Assembly: GCA_014189435.1 (NCBI GenBank)
Contig: CP050295.1
Span: forward strand, 62,001-126,000
Source of the DNA: Mesorhizobium loti
GTDB lineage: Bacteria; Pseudomonadota; Alphaproteobacteria; Rhizobiales; Rhizobiaceae
DNA: 64,000 nt
Reading direction: 5' to 3'
The notes below the pieces were generated by a model. That model did no database searches, had not been told where the DNA came from, and was given only the letters and a program-made list of their open reading frames with translations. Position numbers and translations under genes: made by a program. Below, piece after piece: positions 44,555-53,405 of this stretch (the first letter of the stretch is position 1; each line of letters begins with the position of its first letter).

Positions 44555-45466
44555 TCATAGCTCTGGCCGAGATGCCTCCTGCATCATTATCTCTCGCATC
44601 CAGATGCTTGCCGGATCGCTATTGTGGAGAGCCGGCCACTGGGCGGCTTCGGTGAAACCGGGAAGCGGCAGCGGAAGTTCGACAACCTGAAGGGGAAACG
44701 TGTTTTCGAAATGCCTGACCAGCCGGAGGGGCACGGTCGCTATACGAGCTGTGCCGGACACCATGGGCGGGATCATGCTGAAGCTCTGCACGACGACTTC
44801 GACACGTCTTTTAAGACCATGCTCAAGCAAGAACCCTTCCTCGATGGAGGGCTTCAGCAAACGTCGGAACCTGACGCAGACGTGCCTCATCGACATGTAT
44901 CTCTCGAATGTAAGGTGCCGTGGCAGCTGCTTGTTCGTGGGACAGCCTACGCATACGAGCCTCTCGTGGAAAAGCGCCACTCTTGGATGCGCGTTCGACA
45001 TGAACACATCCGGAGTGATCAAAAAATCGACCTCACCACGCCGGAGGACCTCATCGGGGCTGCCGTCGAGAGGCATCAATTCGAAGCTGACGGCGGGGGC
45101 TTCCCGGGCAACACGCTCCACGACCGTTTCAAAAAACACGAGCGCGGCGAAATCGGAAATAATGATCCTGAAGCGGCGATCGGATCGAGCAGGGTCAAAC
45201 GGATCCGACGACATAATCGAGGACTGGATGTTTAGGAGAGTCTCGCGGACTGCGGGGCCAAGTGCTGCCGCACGTGATGTCAGAATACGTTCTCGGCCGC
45301 TCATGCTGAACAGTTCATCGCCGAAAAAATCGCGCAGCCGGGCGACGGCCGCACTCATGGCCGGCTGACTGAGGTTGATGCGGCGTGCCGCCGCCGAGAG
45401 ATTGCGCTCGGCCAGCAGGGCGTCGAGCACGACGAGAAGGTTCAGATCAAGCCCTTTGAAACGCAT
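44555..45466 (-). CDS. nodD: NodD-type LysR regulator
   Basis: 303 residues, normal NodD length. The start [20 protein letters not shown] and the [23 protein letters not shown] are NodD hallmarks, as are [44 protein letters not shown] [19 protein letters not shown], and the end [18 protein letters not shown]. NodD binds nod boxes and responds to plant flavonoids. ATG 45466 was chosen by homology. Only eight bases separate it from the panB-like fragment, so its own promoter seems to be missing; I see no nod box nearby. Confidence 0.88.
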   Translation of the reverse strand: MRFKGLDLNLLVVLDALLAERNLSAAARRINLSQPAMSAAVARLRDFFGDELFSMSGRERILTSRAAALGPAVRETLLNIQSSIMSSDPFDPARSDRRFRIIISDFAALVFFETVVERVAREAPAVSFELMPLDGSPDEVLRRGEVDFLITPDVFMSNAHPRVALFHERLVCVGCPTNKQLPRHLTFERYMSMRHVCVRFRRLLKPSIEEGFLLEHGLKRRVEVVVQSFSMIPPMVSGTARIATVPLRLVRHFENTFPLQVVELPLPLPGFTEAAQWPALHNSDPASIWMREIMMQEASRPEL

Positions 45467-45474
45467 GTCTGCGG

Positions 45475-45861
45475 CTATCCATCCGTCCAGGTGGCCCGCG
45501 ATGGGATCAACCCGACATGGCCGATCACCGGAATGGCCTCGTCGGAGAGCCGCTCCACGGTCGCCAGACTGGCGCTGCAATAGACGGCGTCGGCGCTCGC
45601 CTTGTAGAGCGCGAAAGCCCAGCGCACAAAATCGTCCGCCATGCCGACCTCGAAGAAATTGACGCCCGGCACCGCAAACAGGCTTGGCGCAACCTCGCGG
45701 AAATGCGGAAGAACCATGATCTCAGGCGGCACCGAAACCATGTCGACGCCGGCCCTCTCGGCAGCCTCCAACTCGTCCAGCGTCTCCACGCGGATCATCG
45801 TGAACTGATACTTGTCTTTCAAGGCGCGGATATCCGCTACCGTGGGTCTCTTCCTGCTCAT
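45475..45861 (-). pseudogene. PanB-like ketopantoate hydroxymethyltransferase, truncated
   Basis: The N-terminal 128 residues of a PanB-family protein: [55 protein letters not shown] and the conserved [19 protein letters not shown]. Normal members have about 260-280 residues; this one stops at the nodD junction. It is not the same subfamily as the panB remnant at 22570. Upstream lie remnants of a desaturase/Rieske operon, so it may belong to that pathway and not to pantothenate. Confidence 0.65.
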
Positions 45862-45927
45862 CGGCTGCACCTCACATTTTGCGCGATCATGACGCCAGCA
45901 ACGTCTTGAGTTTCACGTCGGGCGACA

Positions 45928-46085
45928 TCAGTTCCGAGGGTCAGGCCGCGCCCGCCTCGCGATCAGCATGTCGGCCAGGCGAATGTGCGGGCCACGGCGT
46001 TGCCGGGACCGATGCCGCTCGCCAAAAGCAGATGTCTGTCCGCGGCCGGCGCCGCAGGCCTCGATCCAATCCGTCACTTTCATCT
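45928..46085 (-). pseudogene. Short ORF starting like a Rieske ferredoxin (moc-like)
   Basis: Starts MKVTDWIEACGAG, as MocE-type Rieske ferredoxins often do (x-DWIEAC), but no C-x-H or C-x-x-H cluster follows, and the rest is unrelated. It directly follows the desaturase remnant, as in rhizopine (moc) loci. Probably the first codons of a gene joined to other DNA. Confidence 0.35.
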
Positions 46086-46472
46086 CCGTGGATCTTGTCT
46101 GATCGAAGTCGGAGGCGGCGGCGGGCCGCCGCCTCCGTAGCCTTGGGAGGCTGTTGTTCCGCGGCAACCTTGGTTTCGGCGTGGAACTCTTCGCGATACG
46201 GCCGCGCCGTTGGCGGCAGCTCGCGCTTGACGAAGTAGTCCTCGTTGCGCAACTGGCGCAGGAAGGTCGGGATCATTTCGCCGGTTGCCGGCGATCGACG
46301 GCGACGGCTGGTCGTGCTTGACCAAACCGTTCAGCTTCAGCAGCGCGTGGTACGGCACCATCGGGAACCTGTGGGGCTTGATATGCTCGACGGCGCGCTG
46401 CCCGTAGCGCCCTATCAGACTGTAGTCGCGTTTCGTCTGCCTATAGTCGTCGGCTGCGGCAGTTGCGCTCAT
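46086..46472 (-). pseudogene. Fatty-acid-desaturase-like (MocD-type) remnant
   Basis: Starts MSATAAADDYRQTKRDYSLI and RYGQRAVE, the N-terminus of MocD-like di-iron desaturases, then jumps straight to the C-terminal FPMVPYHALLKLNGLVKHDQ, losing about 230 residues including all His boxes. A frameshift near 46280 separates the final MIPTFLRQLRNEDYFVKREL and PPTARPYREEF. MocD takes part in rhizopine catabolism in some rhizobia. It is divergent from the LacI gene. Confidence 0.6.
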
Positions 46473-46617
46473 CACGATCTTCCTTTTTCAGGCTAGGACC
46501 AAGGCTGACAAACCGTCATGCAACAGAACTACCATATTCAATCATTTACCTCAACAGATCTTGCAATTTTTCTATCATCCGCTATCATTCCTTCGAAACC
46601 TCAAAAGGAGGCTAGCC

Positions 46618-47649
46618 TTGGCCAAGCGACCAACGGTTTCGGATTTGGCTCGGGCATCCGGGGTCAGCGTGGCGACGGTCGACAGGGTTTTGAACAGCCG
46701 CCTTCCGGTGCGCGAGGAGACGGCGCAGCGGGTCTACGAGGCGGCGACCGTCATCGGCTACCACGCCGCGCCCCTGATCAAGCAGCGGATCCGCCAGGAT
46801 CTCCCGGAATACCGGCTGGGCTTTCTTCTGCAGAAGCCCGAGCAGCATTTCTATCAGGAGTTCGCGCGCGAGTTGGAGGCCGCGACGACCCATGCGTCGC
46901 GGTTCCGCGGCGTTGCGGTCATTGATTTCTGGTCGAGCCAGGCTCCCGAGGACATCGTCGTCCATCTGGAGAAACTGGCAGCGAAGACGAACGCCGTCGC
47001 ATTGGTCAGCCCCGATCATCCAACGGTCACGGTCGCCGTGGAGAGCTTGAAGGCCCGCAGTATTCCGGTGTTTTCGCTCCTGTCCGATTGCGCCTCCGGC
47101 GTACGGGAGGGCTATGTGGGCCTCGACAACCGCAAGGTAGGACGCACCGCCGCGTGGATGATCGCGAAGTGCGCCAGGCGGCCCGGCAAGGTCGCGGTGT
47201 TTGTCGGCAGCCACCGCTTTCACGGCCAAGAGTTGCGCGAGATCGGCGTGCGCGCCTACTTCCGGGAACACGCACCGGACTTCATAGTACTTGAGACGCT
47301 GGTCAATCTCGAGACGGCCGATTTGACTCACGATGCAATGCTCGACCTGCTCGAGAGGCATCCCGATCTCGTCGGGTGCTACATAGCCGGGGGCGGCATG
47401 GAGGGAGCTATCACGGCGGTGAGAATGGCCATGCCTGCCCAGCCTCCGGTCATGATCTGCAACGAGATAACGCCTGAGTCGCGCGCTGCACTCGCCAACA
47501 ACATCGTCACCATGGTGCTCGCAACGCCGCTGGCGCGGCTGAGCAGCGATCTCGTCGATCTCATGGCGCATACCATCAAGGACGGCGCCGCCAACGCGCC
47601 GGGACAGACCTTCCTGCCCTTCGACATCTACCTGCCGGAGAATATCTAA
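46618..47649 (+). CDS. LacI family transcriptional regulator
   Basis: 343 residues. HTH: PTVSDLARASGVSVATVDRV followed by the hinge LNSRLPVREET; then a periplasmic-binding-like sugar domain (YRLGFLLQKPEQHFYQEFAR, VALVSPDHPTVTVAVESLK, GYVGLDNRKVGRTAAWMIAK, LVGCYIAGGGMEGAITAVRM), as in inositol and ribose regulators. TTG 46618 is preferred because AAAAGGAGG lies at the right distance. It faces away from the moc-like remnants, so it may once have controlled inositol or rhizopine use. CTATCAT repeats at 46572 and 46582 are candidate operators. Confidence 0.85.
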   Translation: MAKRPTVSDLARASGVSVATVDRVLNSRLPVREETAQRVYEAATVIGYHAAPLIKQRIRQDLPEYRLGFLLQKPEQHFYQEFARELEAATTHASRFRGVAVIDFWSSQAPEDIVVHLEKLAAKTNAVALVSPDHPTVTVAVESLKARSIPVFSLLSDCASGVREGYVGLDNRKVGRTAAWMIAKCARRPGKVAVFVGSHRFHGQELREIGVRAYFREHAPDFIVLETLVNLETADLTHDAMLDLLERHPDLVGCYIAGGGMEGAITAVRMAMPAQPPVMICNEITPESRAALANNIVTMVLATPLARLSSDLVDLMAHTIKDGAANAPGQTFLPFDIYLPENI

Positions 47650-47665
47650 GCGTCTCTGCGATAAA

Positions 47666-47678
47666 ATCTATCATAGAT
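47666..47678. promoter_or_regulatory. Palindrome ATCTATCATAGAT downstream of the LacI gene
   Basis: A perfect 6-bp inverted repeat around a central C, 17 bases after the stop codon. Related TCTATCAT and GCTATCAT copies lie upstream of the LacI gene (46571-46588). It may be a LacI operator that belonged to a following gene now replaced by the IS. Confidence 0.35.
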
Positions 47679-47679
47679 G

Positions 47680-48070
47680 GGCGTTGGTGCATGGGTCCGG
47701 ACTTGAGCGGATGTCGATCTTTGAAGCGGCAGACTATGCCGTGGCCGCCTTGCGGCGGGCGGATTTCGGGCGTGCACAGGCAAGCATGCGGTTGAGGACG
47801 GCGCAGCCGATGGCGACTTCGGTCTGCTGAACGGGAAGCGACCGTGCCCGCAAACGCCGCCCGATGGTGGACTTGTATCGCCCTATGGCGGTCTCGACCA
47901 GCGAGCGTTTGCCATAACCGTTGGAGACCTGCCATTTCATCCGGCCGTCTCTGCCGATTGCGGCGATATGCTGGTTCCTTTGGCCGGGAGGTCTATCGTC
48001 GAATGGTTCGACCGCGTTGACGCGAGGCGGAATGACGATTGCGGCGGCAGCGCTATGATCGATGACTGCT
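47680..48070 (-). mobile_element. Truncated IS5 element
   Basis: Same as the outer 390 bases of the IS at 27444 (terminal GGCGTTGG..., transposase C-terminus from the VIDHSAAAAIVIPPRVNAVE segment to the end). The rest is missing; similarity stops at about 48070. Confidence 0.8.
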
Positions 48071-48123
48071 TGCCAATGCACCTAACTGGAGGGTAGTGGC
48101 AACTCGATGCCCATCTTTGACGC

Positions 48124-48624
48124 CTAACCAATTCCTTGAGCGAAGCGGACCAATCTGCGTCGCACGTCGTGCGCGGGGAGCCGACATCTTGGATGAGTGA
48201 AAATGATGTTCAGACCTTGATGGAGCCGTTCAAGGGCAACGTGGTTTCCATTGGCAAGTTGGTCGAACAACCACAGGACGCCGTGCATGTTGATCCGCTC
48301 TGCCTGAGCAAGTTCGCGTAGGCCGGCATCACCGGTGAGAAGTGTCCATTGACGAGATTTAGCAATGGCGAAAGCGAATGTATCTGGTGTAGACAGGCGG
48401 GCATTTTGCCGCCGCGCCATCGTCGCCCGAGCCAGTTCCGTTGGCGTCAGGACTTCAACGCGAAGTCCCAACGCCACCAGTTGTTCGCCGAGCGGTCCCG
48501 CGAGTTCCCTTGCATAGAGTAGGTCGGGAACGGCGAATTCGAAGGGTAGACGAAACATCTCCTCCAGAAGCTGGCCTCGCTCCAGGTCGATCAGAACCGA
48601 CGTGTCTGAGACGAGAACCGGCAC
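48124..48624 (-). CDS. PIN domain protein
   Basis: 166 residues. PIN nuclease pattern: VLVSDTSVLIDLERGQ (first Asp), ELARATMARRQNARLSTPDT (central acidic region), FAFAIAKSRQWTLLTGDAGL (last Asp). Such proteins are usually RNA-cleaving toxins. GTG 48624 lies three bases after the stop of the XRE-ImmA gene, so both are in one operon; that partner may act as its antitoxin. The extension after residue 125 is unusual and not recognised. Confidence 0.75.
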   Translation of the reverse strand: MPVLVSDTSVLIDLERGQLLEEMFRLPFEFAVPDLLYARELAGPLGEQLVALGLRVEVLTPTELARATMARRQNARLSTPDTFAFAIAKSRQWTLLTGDAGLRELAQAERINMHGVLWLFDQLANGNHVALERLHQGLNIIFTHPRCRLPAHDVRRRLVRFAQGIG

Positions 48625-48627
48625 GGA

Positions 48628-49692
48628 TCAAGCCACCACCTGATCCAGCCTGGCATCGAGCTCGCGGACGGAGATGCCCAGCAACTCCGCAGCGCGCGCC
48701 TCACCGATGACACGCTCGGCAAGTGCCCGATAGCACAATCGCTCGAAACGTTTAGGCTCCTCCAGTTCCGGCAGCATCGTTTCCGGTTCCTCGAATGGTG
48801 CTGTTCTCCATCCTCGCTCGGCGAATATCTTGAACAGGCGACCAAAGGCCGCCTGATTGATGATGCCGAGATCCTTGCAGCGATACGTCAGAGCCTGAAT
48901 GCTGACGCCGAAGCGCTTCTTCAAGACGACAAGTTCCCCGAGGCTGATCGACGAGCGATTGGCACCGACCTCCGCGCGCAGGGCATCTGCGGGCATCAAG
49001 AAGGCGCCGGCAAAGCGGTGCGCTGCTTTTTCCTCGTCGACGCCGCCAGACGGTGCGATCACCATATGACCAAGCTCATGCGCTAGGTTGAAGCGCTTGC
49101 GCTCCGACCAGGTGCTGCGTTTGATGACGATGACGCGCGCGGCATTGCGGTCCTTGCGCCGCACTTTCGCGGCAAGGCCATCAATATCGTCGAGATCGAG
49201 CGACAGGATCTTGATGCCGCGCTCCTCCAACAATTCGGCGAGCTGTGGAATGGGGTCGTTGCCGAGCCCCCAATCCTCGCGCACTGAACGGGCTGCGTCC
49301 TCGGCATCACGCATGTCTGCGACCGGGTGGGGAGCGCTGCGTGGCTGCTCCCAATCGACGCTGCGCATTTGCAGTAAGTCTTCTATCGTCAGGTAGCGCT
49401 CGAGCATGTGAATCGCTCGCGCCTCCAGCGCAGCCTCCTCGCGCGATGAGGTGCCGGCCTTCTTGCGGAAATCCACACCTTCCAGGGCAAGTTCGTCTTC
49501 GCTGAGGAGATACTCCTCCGTGACGTTGAGGGTGGCCGCCATTGCCATCAGGATGCGCGAACTCGGCATGTCCTCATCTCTCTCATATTTTCCGATGGCT
49601 TGGGCTGAGACGATACCGCCCATGGCATCGGCAAGGGCGCGCAGCGATAGGCCCGACGCCGACCGGGCCACTTTGAGCTTGCTTCCGATCAT
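48628..49692 (-). CDS. XRE regulator fused to an ImmA/IrrE metallopeptidase
   Basis: 354 residues from ATG 49692. HTH (about 1-65): MIGSKLKVARSASGLSLRAL, SAQAIGKYERDEDMP. The middle and C-terminal part is an ImmA/IrrE (DUF955) zinc peptidase with RFNLAHELGHMVIAP (HExxH-like HELGH) and a downstream Glu in VDEEKAAHRFAGAFLMPADA. Such proteins sense stress and cleave repressors or antitoxins. It is divergent from the CBASS operon, with TTTTGTAAAC repeats between them, and may regulate it. The frame opens further upstream to 49722. Confidence 0.85.
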   Translation of the reverse strand: MIGSKLKVARSASGLSLRALADAMGGIVSAQAIGKYERDEDMPSSRILMAMAATLNVTEEYLLSEDELALEGVDFRKKAGTSSREEAALEARAIHMLERYLTIEDLLQMRSVDWEQPRSAPHPVADMRDAEDAARSVREDWGLGNDPIPQLAELLEERGIKILSLDLDDIDGLAAKVRRKDRNAARVIVIKRSTWSERKRFNLAHELGHMVIAPSGGVDEEKAAHRFAGAFLMPADALRAEVGANRSSISLGELVVLKKRFGVSIQALTYRCKDLGIINQAAFGRLFKIFAERGWRTAPFEEPETMLPELEEPKRFERLCYRALAERVIGEARAAELLGISVRELDARLDQVVA

Positions 49693-49739
49693 GGCGGCCT
49701 CCTTGCGATCGTCGGTTTCCATCTATAGAATATAAGAAT

Positions 49740-49822
49740 TTTTGTAAACTGAAATCCCTTGAAAAGGCCTGAATTGGCTCATATCTGATAGTCGCACTGC
49801 CAAGATTTCCAGTTTTGTAAAC
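49740..49822. promoter_or_regulatory. Repeated TTTTGTAAAC boxes between XRE and CBASS genes
   Basis: TTTTGTAAAC(T/C)GAA occurs at 49740-49752 and again at 49813-49825, 73 bases apart, in the 213-base divergent region. One box lies near each start. They are candidate binding sites for the XRE protein. Confidence 0.5.
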
Positions 49823-49905
49823 CGAACAGATGAAGCGCACCACTGAAACGGCCCGCCGATCATAGGCGGGTGATAGGCAGGCGCCGAGCGAGAAAGGTCG
49901 GGACG

Positions 49906-50850
49906 ATGGCGTTGAGCAATACGGAACTGCGTTACTACGACAGTAATGTCCTGCGCCTGCCGTCGGACAAGAGGAAGGAATATCACGAACAGGTTGACCG
50001 CTTGATCGTCGAATTGTGCAAGAGCGTCCGCGACAAGACCGAGATCAAGATTACCAAGGTGGTGAAGGCTGGGTCGTTCGCCAAATTTACGATCCTGCGC
50101 AAAACCAGCGTCGATCCGGTCGACGTCGACATCGTGTTCTACATTTCCGGTCGCGACGCGAACAAGGAAACGCTCGATAGCCTCAACAACACGATCTATG
50201 ACCTGCTGATGAAGCAATATCCGAGCAAGTCCGTCGAAGATTTCGAGATCCAGCGCAAGGCCGCGACGGTCACCTTCGTGGGGACCGGACTGAGCGTCGA
50301 CATCGTCCCGGTGATCGAGGACGAGAACCGACCTGGCTATGGCTGGCAGTTTGACATCCATGATGGGTCGAAGATCCAGACCTGCGCGCCATGCCAGATC
50401 AAATTTGTCCGGGACCGCAAGATTGAGGACAGCGATTTCCGCACGCTGGTGCGCATGGCAAAAAAATGGCGCAATCAAGCGGAGATCAAACCGCTCAAAT
50501 CCTTCGCCATCGAACTGATCATGGCGCATGTCCTGGCGACGCAGGGTAATTCGGGGAGCATCGAACAGCGCTTTCGGAACTTCCTTCTCTATATCGCTCA
50601 ATCCGGCCTCAAGGATCAAATCAGTTTTCCTGAGAACACGGCGCCCTTCACGACGTTCTCCGACCCTGTGATCATTCTCGATCCCGTTTACAGTCTGAAC
50701 AACGTGACCAGCCGGATCTCTGAGGCCGAGCGCAAGGAGATTGTCGCGTCGGCTGAGGTGACTTGGGAAACCGCCAATTTCGCATCTGCCGAAAATGACA
50801 ACGAGGTCTGGAAGGAAATCTTCGGTCCTCGCTTCAACACGGAAGACTGA
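49906..50850 (+). CDS. CBASS CD-NTase (cyclic oligonucleotide synthase)
   Basis: 314 residues. The nucleotidyltransferase core is clear: VVKAGSFAKFTILRKTSVDP with the GS motif, VDVDIVFYISGRD (two metal-binding Asp) and LSVDIVPVIEDENRPG (third Asp), then the OAS1-like helical C-terminus (VRMAKKWRNQAEIKPLKSFA). Together with HORMA and TRIP13 genes this indicates a type III CBASS enzyme, probably CdnC-like, that makes a cyclic oligonucleotide on phage infection. It begins the operon, and only one base separates its stop from the HORMA ATG. Confidence 0.9.
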   Translation: MALSNTELRYYDSNVLRLPSDKRKEYHEQVDRLIVELCKSVRDKTEIKITKVVKAGSFAKFTILRKTSVDPVDVDIVFYISGRDANKETLDSLNNTIYDLLMKQYPSKSVEDFEIQRKAATVTFVGTGLSVDIVPVIEDENRPGYGWQFDIHDGSKIQTCAPCQIKFVRDRKIEDSDFRTLVRMAKKWRNQAEIKPLKSFAIELIMAHVLATQGNSGSIEQRFRNFLLYIAQSGLKDQISFPENTAPFTTFSDPVIILDPVYSLNNVTSRISEAERKEIVASAEVTWETANFASAENDNEVWKEIFGPRFNTED

Positions 50851-50851
50851 G

Positions 50852-51346
50852 ATGAGCCAGACCAGAACAGCAACTGCTACCTACACGGTCGTCGACATCG
50901 AAAATGTCGTCCGCCGTGTGAAAGCCGATCTCGCCATGATCGCCGACAGTACCGGCGCCTGGACCGCGGCGGAAGCTGCCAACTATGCATATGACATCGA
51001 GGTGCTGGCCAAGGCTGGATATCTCAAATGGGTTGACGTGACGCTGCTCAGCAATGGCGTCGAGGTGAAAGCCGTCCGCTTTGATGTCGATACCGACGCA
51101 GGCTCACTCACGTCGAGCCGGCCGGGTGGCGTCCTCTGGCCAAAGGTGTCGGGTGCGCATCTGCGTATCGTGCTCAGCTACACGAATGCTTATACGAGCG
51201 AGGCGCGCGAGGCGACAAAGGGCAAGCTCAAAATCGGGTGGGTGCCGACTTACGACGACACCAGCCATGCCAGCCTGATGTCGGCAGGTGGCCGCGGCTA
51301 CGCGAGCAACGCCTATGGCATGCAACGAAAGGATTGGGCAGCGTGA
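50852..51346 (+). CDS. CBASS HORMA-domain protein (Cap7-type)
   Basis: 164 residues: TYTVVDIENVVRRVKADLAM, GYLKWVDVTLLSNGVEVKAV, RFDVDTDAGSLTSSRPGG and LRIVLSYTNAYTSEAREATK fit bacterial HORMA proteins, which bind a closure peptide and then activate the CD-NTase. The C-terminal safety-belt region includes LKIGWVPTYDDTSHASLMSA. Its stop overlaps the GTG of the TRIP13 gene by four bases. Confidence 0.85.
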   Translation: MSQTRTATATYTVVDIENVVRRVKADLAMIADSTGAWTAAEAANYAYDIEVLAKAGYLKWVDVTLLSNGVEVKAVRFDVDTDAGSLTSSRPGGVLWPKVSGAHLRIVLSYTNAYTSEAREATKGKLKIGWVPTYDDTSHASLMSAGGRGYASNAYGMQRKDWAA

Positions 51347-52239
51347 GCCAGCCGAGCATCTTTGACAGCGAAACGCCGCTTCCCAGTGTTACGCTCACCA
51401 TGCGCCAGAGGACGCTGTTGGGGTTCGAGGCGCGCTACGCCCACGTCCATGATCAACTTCGCCTTCTGCTTAATGTCGGCGGCCTCGGTGAATGGAACCG
51501 GAAACATCACGGCGGCAAGCTCGCCATCTGCGATCTTGTCGCCGAACAATATCCGCTGGTGATCTTTTACGGTGACGTCGGGACTGGAAAGACGGCTATG
51601 GCCGAATGCATTGCCAACAAGCTGGTGGCGGAGGCTAAGAGCGAAGATTCCATTCTTTTCAAGCTCTCCAATCGCGTTCGCGGCAGCGGCATGGTCGGCG
51701 AGATGGGCACACTGATCGCCGAGGCGTTTCGCAAGGTCGTTCAATCCGCTGGCAAACATCGCCGTGCGATCCTGGTGATCGACGAAGGCGACAGCCTCGG
51801 CGCTTCGCGCGCGCAGGATCACAGTCATCACGAGGACAAGGTGGCCGTTAACACGCTGATCCAGGGCGTTGATGACCTGCGCCAATATGGCGGCCGCATC
51901 GTTGTGATCCTTTGCACCAACCGTCTCTCGGCACTGGACGCGGCACTTCGCCGGCGTGCCGCAATCATCGAGGAGTTCAAGCGCCCCTCCGATGAGGAAC
52001 GTCGCCAGCTCCTCACGATGGACCTGGCCGGTCTTGGCCTGGCGCCAACACAGTTCGACGAACTTGTCGCGGCGACGGGTGCGCGCGCTGGTCATCCAAC
52101 CTGGACCTATTCGGACATTCGCACTCGGCTATATCCGGCAGCGCTAGCGAAGGCCTATCCGCAGGAGCCGCTGCGCTTCGAACATCTGAAATCTGTGGCG
52201 GCCACCCTGCAGGCGTCGCCGGTGATGGAGGATAAGTGA
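51343..52239 (+). CDS. CBASS TRIP13-like AAA+ ATPase (Cap6-type)
   Basis: 298 residues. Walker A is FYGDVGTGKTAMAECIAN, Walker B is AILVIDEGDSL, sensor 1 is IVVILCTNRLSALD, and the arginine finger is in ALRRRAAIIEEF. TRIP13/Pch2 ATPases open HORMA proteins, so in CBASS it resets the HORMA activator and prevents false alarms. GTG 51343 was chosen because it overlaps the HORMA stop in the tight operon and gives the normal N-terminus (MSQPSIFDSETPLPSV). Confidence 0.88.
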   Translation: MSQPSIFDSETPLPSVTLTMRQRTLLGFEARYAHVHDQLRLLLNVGGLGEWNRKHHGGKLAICDLVAEQYPLVIFYGDVGTGKTAMAECIANKLVAEAKSEDSILFKLSNRVRGSGMVGEMGTLIAEAFRKVVQSAGKHRRAILVIDEGDSLGASRAQDHSHHEDKVAVNTLIQGVDDLRQYGGRIVVILCTNRLSALDAALRRRAAIIEEFKRPSDEERRQLLTMDLAGLGLAPTQFDELVAATGARAGHPTWTYSDIRTRLYPAALAKAYPQEPLRFEHLKSVAATLQASPVMEDK

Positions 52240-53405
52240 TGACTCGCTCTCCGCTGTTCGGCCGCCGTATCCATCTCGCCGGCAGCATCGTCGAAGATGT
52301 TGCGGTCGCGGCGGCTGGTGATGTGAATCAGGCGCGGGAACTGGTCTCCGCTCTGGTAAAAGAGCTGGTCAAGCGCGGCGCGAATTTCGTTATCGCTGTT
52401 GACGCTGACCCAGTGCGCAAGAGCGACAGCTTGCCGATCTGCTTCGATTGGCTGGTCTGGAAGACGATCAAGGACAATCTGGCACTGCGTCCAGCGAATG
52501 CATCGGGATCACTCGCGGTGGCAGTCCAGCACCATAAGAGTGAGGATCAAATTCCGGCGGAATATGCCGGCCTCTGGGACGAGCTGCGCGCTTCGCCTTT
52601 GGTGAGAATCGAAAACGCCGCGCATTGGAACATGAATAGCAAGCGCATGGAGGCGCAGGCGCGGTTCGGAGATATTCTCGTGGCCTTGGGCGGGACTGAG
52701 GGCGTGCTCTATCTCGCCAATCTCTATCACGATGCAGGCAAACCAATCGTGCCGCTCAACCTTCCGCTCTGTCCCGAGACGACAGGTGCGCGCCGACTCC
52801 ATAATTATGGGCTGACCAGCACCCAGAGCCGGCGGCTGTTTCAGATCGCCGACGATGGCGATGCTCATGACTGGATCAACAAGATTCGTTTTCCTTCACG
52901 ACAGTCAATTCCCGATCGCGTCTCCGTGCTTGTCGAACTTTTGGAAGCGCTGGAGAGGCCAAAGGCCTTTGCCGTGCGGCTGCTCAATCCAGATCTACCC
53001 GACTATGCCGATGTGCAGACCTTCTTCGACACGGTGGTTCAGCCCGTAATCGAAGGCGAATTTGGCTACCGCCTCGTCGTGATCGACGGTCGCCAAGCCT
53101 ATGAGCATGCCCGGATTGATCAGGAGATATTCGCGAAGCTACATCGCAGCAGCGTCGTTCTTGCTGACATCACCGGGACACGGCCGAACTGCTTCCTTGA
53201 GCTTGGCTATGCTCTTGGCCGTGGTCTTCCAACCATGGTGATGGCACGCGAAGGATCCAGCCTGCCGTTCGATATTACGACTTTCTCAGGTCTCCATTGG
53301 AAGACCACGGGAAGCGCGGAGGACAGGCGGCGAGCGTTCCGAGAGCATTGGCAGTCCATCCGCAACCGTCCTTCCCTCGTCCCGGCGGAGCCCCTGATCT
53401 CATGA
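52239..53405 (+). CDS. Candidate CBASS effector: SLOG-like plus deoxyribosyltransferase/TIR-like domain
   Basis: 388 residues. The N-terminal half (about 5-190) has a Rossmann pattern of SLOG/LOG type: [32 protein letters not shown], then [20 protein letters not shown] and [11 protein letters not shown]. The C-terminal half (about 245-385) reads [40 protein letters not shown] and [20 protein letters not shown], like nucleoside deoxyribosyltransferase (DRHyd) or TIR-type folds that attack NAD or nucleotides. Such a pair in the effector slot suggests a signal-binding SLOG part and an NAD- or nucleotide-cleaving part. ATG 52239 overlaps the TRIP13 stop. Function is inferred from position and motifs. 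Confidence 0.7.
   Translation: MTRSPLFGRRIHLAGSIVEDVAVAAAGDVNQARELVSALVKELVKRGANFVIAVDADPVRKSDSLPICFDWLVWKTIKDNLALRPANASGSLAVAVQHHKSEDQIPAEYAGLWDELRASPLVRIENAAHWNMNSKRMEAQARFGDILVALGGTEGVLYLANLYHDAGKPIVPLNLPLCPETTGARRLHNYGLTSTQSRRLFQIADDGDAHDWINKIRFPSRQSIPDRVSVLVELLEALERPKAFAVRLLNPDLPDYADVQTFFDTVVQPVIEGEFGYRLVVIDGRQAYEHARIDQEIFAKLHRSSVVLADITGTRPNCFLELGYALGRGLPTMVMAREGSSLPFDITTFSGLHWKTTGSAEDRRRAFREHWQSIRNRPSLVPAEPLIS

Noticed and set aside
44555..45580. Longer NodD with 38 extra N-terminal residues
   Set aside because: The NodD family begins at MRFKGLDLN; the extra residues are read from the end of the panB-like fragment.
44500..47000. nod box near nodD
   Set aside because: I looked for the ATC-N9-GAT repeated pattern and found no convincing match.
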